NCBI GenBank assembly: GCA_030272585.1
Contig: BSYQ01000012.1
Location: forward strand, 1,240,001 to 1,304,000
DNA: 64,000 nucleotides
Direction of reading: 5' to 3'
Origin: Bryopsis sp. KO-2023
Lineage: Eukaryota; Chlorophyta; Ulvophyceae; Bryopsidales; Bryopsidaceae
Shown here: piece after piece, positions 48,560-58,200 of the stretch
Layout: each line of letters starts with the position of its first letter
How positions within the stretch are numbered: the first letter of the stretch is position 1
Translations under genes and position numbers: made by a program
The notes under the pieces: generated by a model
What the model was told of the DNA's origin: nothing
Seen by the model: the letters and a program-made list of their open reading frames with translations, nothing else
Database searches by the model: none

Positions 48560-48929
48560 TGTAAGAGACGCGGGGGTATAAGACAACACGGAGAATTTAC
48601 AATACAAGAACAACACGGTCTAAGGCGAGAAGCCTTAAGACTCGTCAACCGTTGACCCGGGTTCGAACCCCGTCAACGGTCACAACCGTAACTGTCCCTG
48701 ACTCTCTCACTCGTGACCCCGGACTACACCGTCCGGATACAGTCACACATACAGTCACCGTATCATCACACTATCACATCAAGTCACGTCACTGGTCGGA
48801 CGGCTACATAACCGACCCAACCTCCGTAACCACCGTCGCCCACTGGTTCGCTAGTGCGACCGTTACTATTCTCTGGACTGAGAGGTCCCGGGATCAAGTC
48901 CCACCTCTCGCACTTTAGAAACTGTCACA
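48560..48929 (-). repeat. Element E 5' LTR
   Basis: 370 bp, identical by eye to 31563-31932, including the tRNA-like modules. Flanked by TSD TAAGA. Confidence 0.93.
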
Positions 48930-49176
48930 TAAGAACTCGGGATTCGTGGGATTGGTGTGTTCCCGCTTGTGTGTGTGTTTGTGTGTGTGTGTCTAAGTGT
49001 TTGCCTGACGCAATCACTTTCCAACCAAGTGCTCTAGTAGCGTTCACAACCGCGTTAACTAGAGAGTTGTCTAAAACCAACAAACCCCACAAGTATACTT
49101 GCGTTAGCCAGCAAGTTATCACGAATCCAACCAACACAGCCGACCACTATTGCGTCACCCACAAGCTTCACTATCA
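48930..49176 (+). repeat. Element H 3' LTR, right part
   Basis: Starts with the TAAGA duplication and continues ACTCGGGATTCG...CACTATCA like the G LTR. Joined to 31388-31562 it makes a 417-bp LTR. Confidence 0.88.
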
Positions 49177-50463
49177 AGGGCCGCTAGCTATACGCCTAGC
49201 GCGCCTTAGGCGGAACCATTATCAATTCTGTCTCGCATTTTCGATTACCCTCAAGAAACAGGGTTGCTGACGCGCAAGTTCAGTAGAACGCACAAGTTCA
49301 ATCATAATGCCAAAACACAACCCAATCCTGTGAAGAGGAAACGGAGGTGAGGGAGCAAACGGAGAAAGTGGAAAAGGCGGAGGTAGAAAGCAAGAAAGGC
49401 GGCGGAAAAATAGGCAACCCAGTCGGTGGACAGGGTGGTAGCCTAGCCGATTTCTGCCCTTCACCTAACTCTTCCGCACCACTCGTTATTCCACCAAGTT
49501 CCAAGGATCGCAGAAACCCACAAAAGAGCGGATGCGCAGTTTGAGCAAGACTTGTTGCAAGCGGTGAACAAACCACCGACTATTCCGCGGACAAGGCCTC
49601 TCTGGACTTTCAAGAGGTCGCGGATAGACTCCTTCGACGAGAGCTCGTCTTGAATCGATCATGGAGATTGGAAAGGAGGCAATAGTCAAACTTTGGAATG
49701 TGCAGAAGCCGATCTAGTACGAAGAAACGGCGACTGTCCCTATAAATCAGAGGCTGGCAAGCTTGATTATAGTGGGGTGAACCATGCTCTCGGGAAAATA
49801 GCGAAGCAAGCTCAGAAGCACTTTGAGGTACCTGACTTTCCCAACGAGTTACAGGATATACCTCAGCCTAGGCAAATGAATGAGATCACAGACAGGCTGG
49901 AGGTTAAGCACAAAAGGAAGGCACAAGCGGAGAACGCCAAGAAACGGAAAGCATGAAAGAAGGTGCCCCGGGGATCAATGCCGGGCGCAGATCCGGGTAC
50001 CTAGAAAGGATGCGAAACGGGTGGGGAATCAGATCAGCCGCCAGGAGGGACACCGATCCCAACGGACTCTTCGTCGAGCAAGAGTTCGGCCGACCTTGAT
50101 TCGGCAGATGACTTGATCGACTTGGCGGAGGAAAACATCGTCCGAGCAGCACATTGAGCAGCGGACTCAGTTCGCAGCCAAGCAGCATTCTGAGCAGCGG
50201 ACTTAGTGAGTAGCCAAGCCAGCGACCAAGCCAGAGCTCAAGCTCAAGCCTCAGAGACCGACGAAGCCGGAGGTCAGCGACAGAACCGGGGGTTTTGTTT
50301 GGGAACGGGTTTGTTCGGGGGTTTTTCGTGGGGTTTTGTTTCGGGATTAGGTTCTTTCTTAGTTACCTTGTGGGGTTCGTTCTTAGTTTCTTTCTTTTCC
50401 TGTTTTCTGTTTTGTGTTTTGTTACGGGTGTGGACACCCTCTCGTGGGGGGGGGGGGACAAAT
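49177..50463 (+). pseudogene. Element F: ORF3 relic and 3' end of a D-like element
   Basis: Degenerate homologue of D 59880-62069. The ATG at 49309 (MPKHNPI then stop) corresponds to the D ORF3 start (MPKHSPI). The piece 49693-49956 encodes DYSGVNHALGKIAKQAQKHF...VPDF, matching D ORF3 near residues 305-350. The Cys module is not recognisable. The 3' part has GT-rich sequence, GGGTGTGGACACCC, and a G12 tract (50447-50458). Left part lost where H begins. Confidence 0.7.
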
Positions 50464-50615
50464 TGTTAGTGTCACTCGGGTTTGTAGTACGACATAGGAT
50501 GTACGACAGGGTTTATAGGGCAGGGGGCCCTCCTGTAAAATTATCTTCCTAGTGAACCTGTGCTTCCCCCAAGGGGAAGCGTCTGTGTTTCGACGACCTA
50601 AGGGCCTATAACACA
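50464..50615 (+). repeat. Element F 3' LTR
   Basis: TGTTAGTGTCAC...CTATAACACA, about 152 bp after the poly-G tract. Shares the GTACGACAGGGTTTATAGGG and GGGCCCTCCTGTAAA blocks with the D LTR. The exact 3' edge is uncertain by a few bases. Confidence 0.65.
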
Positions 50616-51288
50616 CAGAGTTGACGACCTCTTGGATAAGGAACTATAGCAGGCCATCACAGAGAGATGAATGTTTCAAAAAAAGAAAGGGTGCAACAGG
50701 CTTGTGTTTTCTCTGTGAACCAAAAGAATTGGGGATGAAAAGAAGACAGGATATTCTATTGTTTCAATAGAGAAAAGAGGAACACAGTTTCTGTTTATTC
50801 TTGGTTGGGTCGGATTCTGGCCTCCTATTCTGTTGTGAGAATGGAGAGATTATGATCAACTGAAAAAAGGCGATTCTGAGGGAAGAGAAAGTTTTAGGGA
50901 CAAGATTTAGACTGAAGCGAACTTCGCTTCTTCTCTTCTTTCTTTTCTTTTTTTTCCCTTTTTTCGTGGCGTTTAGTTAAATTGGAACGGGCTCCTGCGT
51001 CCCGTTTCCCGGGTAAAATACAGTGAATGAAGTGAAAAGAAAAGAGAGTGTGATATTAAAAAAGGGAAAATAAAGTGTGTGCTCCAGTAACCCGACAGGA
51101 GTTGAGGGAGCTCAGGGGCTGGTGGTAGTTATTCTTGGCTAAGATCAGGTATACCAGAGAAAAGTGTTAAACAAACTTTTCTCTTTTCTCTTTGAGTTTG
51201 TTAATCGATTTGTTTGTTTATGTGTTTTTTCTTCATAGATTTGCCAAACGTGGATAAGTGTGCCTGAAACTACTCGAAGAGAGACACC
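50616..51288 (+). other. Upstream region of the tyrosine recombinase pseudogene
   Basis: About 670 bp, AT-rich with C/T-rich stretches (50925-50965) typical of fungal promoters. No ORF or repeat family recognised. Presumed promoter and 5' UTR. Confidence 0.4.
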
Positions 51289-51570
51289 ATGGATGATTAT
51301 TTTTTGGACAACGACGATGTGGAGGGGGAAATAGATTTCGACTTCCAGAAACTAGAAGGGTAATCAACTTGTCACTTTGGATCAACTCCCATCATTATTT
51401 TGGTCTTTTCTCGGTCATTCATTCCGCTTTGTTATTAATATTTTGTCCATCTCTTGTCTTGAAATCGAATATGTAGGGGTGACAAGGAGATGTGCAAGGT
51501 GTTGGTCGAGAAACATCGTAGGTCGATGAACGCAAACACAAAGAGCGCATATGCGACGGGTTGGAGACCC

Positions 51571-51679
51571 TGATAGTAGTAACTCGGGTTTAGGGTTATT
51601 GTGTAGTGTAGTACAATGGGATGTACGACAGGGTTTATAGGGCAGGGGGCCCTCCTGTAAAAATTAATCTTCCCAGTGA

Positions 51680-51712
<33 letters not shown>

Positions 51713-51746
51713 TGCTTGTGTCTCGGGGTCCTAGACCCCCTTATCA
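51571..51746 (+). repeat. Element D 5' LTR
   Basis: 176 bp, TGATAGTAG...CTTATCA, with (CT)n and (GT)n tracts. Identical by eye to 62070-62245. Confidence 0.95.
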
Positions 51747-51748
51747 TT

Positions 51749-51760
51749 TGGTTTCGGAGC
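51749..51760 (+). promoter_or_regulatory. Element D primer-binding site
   Basis: TGGTTTCGGAGC two bases after the LTR. Confidence 0.85.
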
Positions 51761-52490
51761 TGGCGAGGCCAGGCGCACCCCACAGGAGAACTCGCGAACC
51801 CCCCCCCAAAGATCTGACCTTAGGGATTACTAAATCCCACAGATCTGGAACTCTGTGTTCCAGGGGTCGCGAGGAGAGCTATCCTTCGAACGACGTGCTC
51901 GCGTCGTCGTTCGAAAACGTCAGGCGAAGTCGCAAAAGAATCGGAGTCCAGTGAACGAATTTCTGGAAACCTACAGATCTGTAGATCTAAAGGAAAACAA
52001 GGCGAAAGCACTACAACAGTGCAAGGAGAGCAACGATCGGCGTAAACCCGAAACGCGCAGGCGAACAACCGAAAGTGCGAACCGGCGTAGGAAAGAACGT
52101 CGTCCGGAACGACCAACTTCCGTCGACTGACGCTTCTGCCAGTAACACGAAAAACAGTCGTTCTGGCAGGTGACTCATTGTCACTCTTTCCAGCGCGCAA
52201 TCGGTTACCGCACCGCCTGAGTCACGACTGGTTCTACAGTTAGTCGTAGACTGAATCACCGGCCAAGGTACTAACCTAGTCGGCTGACAGAACGCGAACG
52301 GGAAAGTAACACCCGACGTTGTCAAGTGTAAAACTCCTATCTATTTCTGACCTAGTAAGGTTCAAGAAAAGATAGCGACTAGGATTGCAACCAGAACTGA
52401 AACAAGTTCGCATCCAAGTCACCAGAAAGTTTGGAAACTTTCCGGACACACTCCTATTACGTCAAAATTCCAGGAAATTCAAACAAAAAC
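51761..52490 (+). other. Element D 5' leader
   Basis: 730 bp between PBS and the gag ATG. It has an Arg-rich small frame at 51855-52130 with no known similarity, most likely untranslated. An upstream extension of the gag frame to 52431 lacks an ATG. Confidence 0.5.
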
Positions 52491-55151
52491 ATGTCCGGCC
52501 AGGCGCCGCCACAGCTACCACCTATTCCACCTCCTGAGGAGGAAGAGGTGGTGGATAACCAACTAATTCCCGTGGTTTATCCAGATGTGGTGCACCCACC
52601 AGCGCAGCAAATACATGATTTGCAGTGGGACAGACATGTACCCGACCAGGTTGAGGAACCGGACGCAGACTTAGACTCTGAACAAGAGTCGGAAGAGTCC
52701 GGGGACGAGGAGTATGATGAGGATATGGAGGACGTCCCGACAATAGAAGTCACCAACATCCTTCACCATGAACATCAGCACATAAACGTCCACCAGCAGG
52801 AGGTGCACGTTCATGGTGTGGACGAGGGACAACTTAGGGACACAGCTGAGCATGTGTATGCCGCTGTCTCCTCGAATGTGCAAGAGGTCGCACAAAACCT
52901 GGAAGGACAAGTTCACGAGCAGGTTCAGCGTGCAGAGTCGACCTTAAAAGGCGACCTGAAAGAGGAATATGAGCAGTTCGTGCTCTATGTCAGGAAGGAG
53001 GCCCAGAAGCTGGTCAATCAAAATACTGAGTCTATAGAAAGACAACAGAAATTGTTAGACCACCAGCACAAATTGCTGGAACAGAATATAAAGTCCACAG
53101 AGCGGATCGACAGAAATCTGTTGGGTAAATACGATAACGAGGCTATTCTGCAAGAGCGACTCGATCGACTGCAGGAATCAGCCCGTACCCAAGCTGAAGC
53201 TGTTGATCAGACCAATGCGCTCAGGGAGAAACAAATTCTGTCTCTGCAAGCCTCTCTGACAAAAGTTGCTGAAGGTATGCGCCTACAGCAGACAACGCTG
53301 GATAACCTAGCTCGGACTACTGATGAGTCTCGGTGCGAGCAAGTCGACCACCAAGGCCAGCTAGACACACTCTCAGGCTTGGTAAGCCAGAGCCTAAAAG
53401 TGTTGCGGGACTTACACCAAGCCGAAGAACAACGCAAACAAAGAAGAGCGGAACGAGGCAGTGTGAGTTCTGATGACACTGCAGGAGGACACAGGTCGAT
53501 GCAACTGATGGAGAAATTTCTATCAGACGCGACAGAGAAACAGCAGACTTTGGAAAGTAACCTATCCAAGTATGTTGATTCTAAGTTCAAAGAAACACTG
53601 AGTGCGTGGAAAAAACGGGAGAAAGTTCGAGTCCCGGCTCAGGACCCAGTTGTAGTGGGTATGATGGGAGCAGGAACTGGCACGGTCACTTTGCCGGCCA
53701 CGACAGCTGCAGCCACAAGCGTTCCTTTTGTGTCATCCACTCCTCTTACCAGTATCCCATTTCCGGTACCACCTGTTCCGGATCTGAGTACTTTTACTGG
53801 TCTAACCACGTTAGGAGGATTGGGTGGTCGCAGCCCATCGACAACTGTCGCAGACTCCGTGGGTGGAGGTTCTCCATCTTCCTGGGGTTTATTTACATCC
53901 CCAAGAACACGGACGGCATGGAGTCTTGCGCCGCCACAAACTATGGCAATGGGCGCACCATTCGGCCAAGCGGGTCAACTTGGCACAGCCAGACCCATAC
54001 TTAGTGTCCCTGTAACGAGTGTGTTACCACCAACGACATCCATGTTAACACAACCACTGACGACAGTTCCGCTGTCTGTCTTCTATCCAATCCCGGCTCT
54101 TAACACCCAACCTGGTATCCAACCAGGAAACCAACCAGGCACCCAACCAAGTTTGGGACAATCCGTAAACCAATACGGAGCACCTTCCGCGAGTAACCCG
54201 TATTACGGGTGGGGTTCTTATCCCTCAACTCCATCAAGCCAGCCACAGGGTGGAAATCGATCTGGTGGTGGAGGGGGACCCGGAGGTGGGCCTGGGGGTG
54301 GAGGCGGAGGCGGAGGAGGACCACCTGGAAGTGGAGGGGGATCTTTCCTTTCCGGACCAGGTGGAGGTGGGGGTGGTGGATGGCCGTACCACCCAGGTGG
54401 AGGTGGAGGTGGCGGAGGTGGAGGTGGGGGTCCTCCAGACCCTAACCAAGGCTTTGCTGCTCCGCAAGATCGCCACGGACGGATTCCGTCATCCGTTCGT
54501 ATTCCTTTCCCAAAGGCCTTCTCAGGTGATGGTCAGCGATGGATCAGAGATTGGCAACTAGAAATGACGGTCTATTGCCAGACTTTGGACATCGATGAGA
54601 GCGTATGGTTCAGGCTCTTCCGCAGTAACCTGACCGGAGCTGCTGCTCAGTGGCGAAACGTCCAGGATCTGCGTACAAGGGAAGGAAAAAGACATCCAAT
54701 CACAAATTGGATTGAGTTTGTTGAGGAACTAGTCCAAGCATTTGAACCCACCAGAATGTCTGATGTAGCCAGGCGCTCCTTACGGAACCTGAAACAGACT
54801 GGGTCAGTGCATCAGTACATTGTTGCTTTCCGAGAACAAGTGCTGAGGATTCCCAACATGACAGATGAAGAACAATACTTCTTCTTCGTGGACGGGTTAA
54901 AGTTCCATATCAAACAACAAACTGTGGCTCAAGTGCCGCACGGCATTGAGTTGGCGATCCAGACGGCGGCTCGTCTTGATGCTATTGCCTCATCCGGAGG
55001 AGGAAACTTTCGTGGCCGCGGACGGTGGCGCGGAGGTAAAGGCCGAGGCCAAAATAAAAAGCAAAACCAACCCCAGACTGATAAGGCAAACCAGATGGGT
55101 GGCCAACAGCAACCTCAGCCAGACCAGGCACAAAACATTGGCCAAGGTTGA
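52491..55151 (+). CDS. Element D Gag, ending at an in-frame TGA upstream of the zinc knuckle
   Basis: 886 aa from MSGQAPPQLP to TGA at 55149-55151. Acidic N-terminus, an INVHQQEVHVHG motif, coiled coil (~110-370), Thr/Pro linker, Gly/Pro tract (~590-660), capsid domain (~670-830, RWIRDWQLEMTVYCQTL, EQYFFFVDGL), then the start of the RGG region. The same frame stays open after the TGA to 55325 and encodes more RGG boxes and the CCHC knuckle CYMCGKTGHIQSKC (about 55232-55275). So the TGA removes the RNA-binding tail and blocks the route to Pol unless it is read through. A CGA to TGA change is the simplest explanation. Confidence 0.88.
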   Translation: MSGQAPPQLPPIPPPEEEEVVDNQLIPVVYPDVVHPPAQQIHDLQWDRHVPDQVEEPDADLDSEQESEESGDEEYDEDMEDVPTIEVTNILHHEHQHINVHQQEVHVHGVDEGQLRDTAEHVYAAVSSNVQEVAQNLEGQVHEQVQRAESTLKGDLKEEYEQFVLYVRKEAQKLVNQNTESIERQQKLLDHQHKLLEQNIKSTERIDRNLLGKYDNEAILQERLDRLQESARTQAEAVDQTNALREKQILSLQASLTKVAEGMRLQQTTLDNLARTTDESRCEQVDHQGQLDTLSGLVSQSLKVLRDLHQAEEQRKQRRAERGSVSSDDTAGGHRSMQLMEKFLSDATEKQQTLESNLSKYVDSKFKETLSAWKKREKVRVPAQDPVVVGMMGAGTGTVTLPATTAAATSVPFVSSTPLTSIPFPVPPVPDLSTFTGLTTLGGLGGRSPSTTVADSVGGGSPSSWGLFTSPRTRTAWSLAPPQTMAMGAPFGQAGQLGTARPILSVPVTSVLPPTTSMLTQPLTTVPLSVFYPIPALNTQPGIQPGNQPGTQPSLGQSVNQYGAPSASNPYYGWGSYPSTPSSQPQGGNRSGGGGGPGGGPGGGGGGGGGPPGSGGGSFLSGPGGGGGGGWPYHPGGGGGGGGGGGGPPDPNQGFAAPQDRHGRIPSSVRIPFPKAFSGDGQRWIRDWQLEMTVYCQTLDIDESVWFRLFRSNLTGAAAQWRNVQDLRTREGKRHPITNWIEFVEELVQAFEPTRMSDVARRSLRNLKQTGSVHQYIVAFREQVLRIPNMTDEEQYFFFVDGLKFHIKQQTVAQVPHGIELAIQTAARLDAIASSGGGNFRGRGRWRGGKGRGQNKKQNQPQTDKANQMGGQQQPQPDQAQNIGQG

Positions 55152-55273
55152 GGTCGGGGAAGGGGTGGTGGCCGAGGTCGCGGACGAGGTGGTGGCAGGA
55201 ATCAAGGACGTGGAGGTGGAGGCGTAAATCCTAAATGCTATATGTGTGGAAAAACTGGACATATTCAAAGTAA

Positions 55274-58200
55274 GTGTCCAGAGGGCGAAAAGTTCAAGAA
55301 ATGGTTAAACGAAAAAGCCGGATGAACAGAGCCCAGACTCGTTCGGCGAAACGCAGAAGGGCACGCCGTCACAGATATAAGCAGTGCCAGAAACTTCTTA
55401 GAAAAGAAAGGTTAGCTCGAAATGCAGAAGTGAATAAAAGAGCACAAGGGGAAATAGAAAAGAATGCTACCCAAGGTGCAGAGGGATCGATTATGAGTGC
55501 TAAGTTGGAAACTCGATCCAGTAAGTGCAGCACGCTTACTAGGACAAGTTCAGAATCAAGTTCGGAACCTGTCGACTCTGTTCATGGAGACCTTGGTAGT
55601 CCTGAAGGAACTGAGAATTCGGTATCGTTCCCGCCTCAAGGAACGAAACGAAGTCCGGAAGGAAGGGAACCCGCAAGGGAATCAAATAAGCCTGCCACTC
55701 GTTCACCACCAACTGACGAGTCAGCAGCCCCTGTTCAGGGAACAGGTAGAGGACAAAAAGTGGATGAAGGTCAGTATTCACCTTCTGAGCGTATGTTACC
55801 ACTAGGAGGTCCTAACCATTTGAAATTTATGGGATATGAGATCCGAGCCAGATTAGGAGGAGTACCGATCTCCGCCTATGTTGATTGTGGTGCAACGGAG
55901 AACTACATTACCAAGAAACTAGTCACGAGACTGAAACTCGAAACAACCGAGTGCAAAAAGGGAGTCACTTTGGCGGACGGAACCCTATGTTCACTTGATC
56001 GGCGATGCGAAGACTTGCAGCTCAGGATGGGTACTTATACCACAACCCTTTCCGCAGACGTCTTCCCAAGCCTTTCATATGACATGATACTAGGGCTTCC
56101 TTGGTTGATGCAGACCAATCCCAAACTGGACTTTGCAACAGGCACGCTCAAAGTTCCAGTGGGTGCTGGATGGACAACTGTTCCTATGAAGGAACGACCA
56201 TCAGATTACTTACAGCACCTAGCACCGGCTATTGATACAGTCTCAGCAAAAAAGTTATTCTCGCTCGTGAAGAACAGTCCAGAAGTTGATCAGGCATACC
56301 TTGTGGTTGTGCGACCAACCACCCCGGAAGATATGGCACATCTCATGCAGTATCCATATCCGGGAATTCCAGAAGAGCGTTTGAACGCTACTGGAACCAC
56401 ACCAGCTTATCTCCAGCCGGATGTGGAAAAGGTAATGCATTCGGGTCTCGACCCAAGGATCAAGGCTGTCCTCACAAGTTTCAAGGATGTGTTCCCGAAA
56501 GACTTACCACCCGGCGTTCCTCCAGTCAGAAAAGGCCACGAATTTAAGGTGGACCTGGAGGACGAACAAATGACCCCAATCCACCGTCCCTTGTACAAAC
56601 TCTCTCCAGCCGAGCTGGACGAAGTTAGGACACAGGTGGATTACCTCCTCGAACAAAGGAAGATCCGACCCTCCGAGAGTCCCTGGGGCGCACCCATACT
56701 CTTTGTTCCCAAGAAAGACGGAGGGTTGAGAATGTGTGTGGATTACCGTTGGATAAACAAATTCACGGTAAAGAATAGGTATCCACTCCCTCTTCCTGAG
56801 GAGTTAATGGACCGTCTCGCCAGAGCGAAGATCTATACGAAGATCGACCTCCGCTCAGGCTACTGGCAGTTTCCCGTTCGACCCAAGGATACTCCCAAGA
56901 CGGCATTCCGGACGAGATACGGACATTTCGAATTTCTCGTGTGTCCGTTCGGAATGACCAACTGCCCAGCCCAGTTCCAGACCATGGTTCAGGATTTGCT
57001 GGGGGAGTTCCTTGATGAGTTTGTAGTGGTGTTTATCGACGACATCCTGGTCTTTTCCAACTCGGTGGAAGAGCACGTCGAGCACCTAAAACTGGTCTTT
57101 GAACGGTTGCGGAAACATAAGTTGTACGCAAAAGCCAGTAAGTGCGAAGTAGGGGTAGCAGAGACGGACTACCTGGGGTATCATTTGTCGGAAAAAGGCC
57201 TTCAACCGATGCAGGATAAGGTTAAGGCTATTCAACAATGGAAGGAGTTAACTTCGGTCACTGATGTGCGAAGTTTCCTGGGAATGGTGTCTTACTATCG
57301 TAAGTTCATTCCTGAGTTCGCTAGGATTGCGAGTCCCTTGACAGATCTAACCAAGAAGGATACTGTCTGGGAATGGGGGCTGAACCAACGCAATGCCTAC
57401 AACGAACTTAAGGATCGGATTAGCCGCGCACCGATCTTACTCCTTCCTGATCCGGTTAAGGAGTACACCGTAATAACGGATGCATCTGGAACTGCATATG
57501 GAGCGGTTCTTACCCAGGATCATGGGAAAGGTTTGCAACCAATTGCATACCTTTCCAGACGATTAAAACCAGCTGAAACGCGATACTCCGCATATGAGCG
57601 GGAGCTGGGGGCAATAGCATATGCTTTAGCCCAGTGGCGACACTACCTTGAGGAATGCGATGGGGGTGTGAAGGTGTTGACGGACCACAAACCGATCACC
57701 CACTTCATGAACCAGAGCACGTTGTCGCGGACCCAAACCCGGTGGTTAAACTCAGGGTTTTTCCAATCCATAGGTCCAAAAATCGTCTATATCCAGGGGA
57801 AAGCCAATGTCTTGGCTGATGCGTTATCCCGGAGCCTTCCTGGTCCGCCAGACCAGCTCAATAACCTCTCCACTTGGGAAGTGGCAGAGAAGGAGGCATG
57901 GAAAGAGGCTTTGAGAAGTGATGAACAACTCAAGCCTATCTTTGAAAGGATGGAACGAGGGGTTTCTCCGCAATACAAGCTGGACGACGGGTTCTTGTAT
58001 TATACCAAGACAGACCCAGGTCCTAGTTTGCTTGTGGTCCCTGCTTCTTTCCAGAAACGGATTCTGGAAGAGCATCACGACGTTCCCAGTGCCGGTCATG
58101 TTGGAGCAGACCGCATGACCGAAGTACTTACCCGCAGTTACTGGTGGAAAGGCGTTGGGTTAGCCGTCAAGGCATACGTGAAAACGTGCCCAACTTGTCA

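Larger units (their letters stand above)
31563..48929 (-). mobile_element. Element E: Ty3/Gypsy chromovirus, split by element G
   Basis: Minus-strand element in the H LTR with perfect TSD TAAGA (31558-31562 and 48930-48934). LTRs are 370 bp and identical. PBS 48546-48557; Gag 48467-46890; Pol begins 46941 in the -1 frame and continues at 36122-32249 after G. PPT AGGGGGAGTCT at 31933-31944 (complement). Own length is about 7.27 kb. No ORF3: the 3' region after pol is only about 320 bp. Confidence 0.93.
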
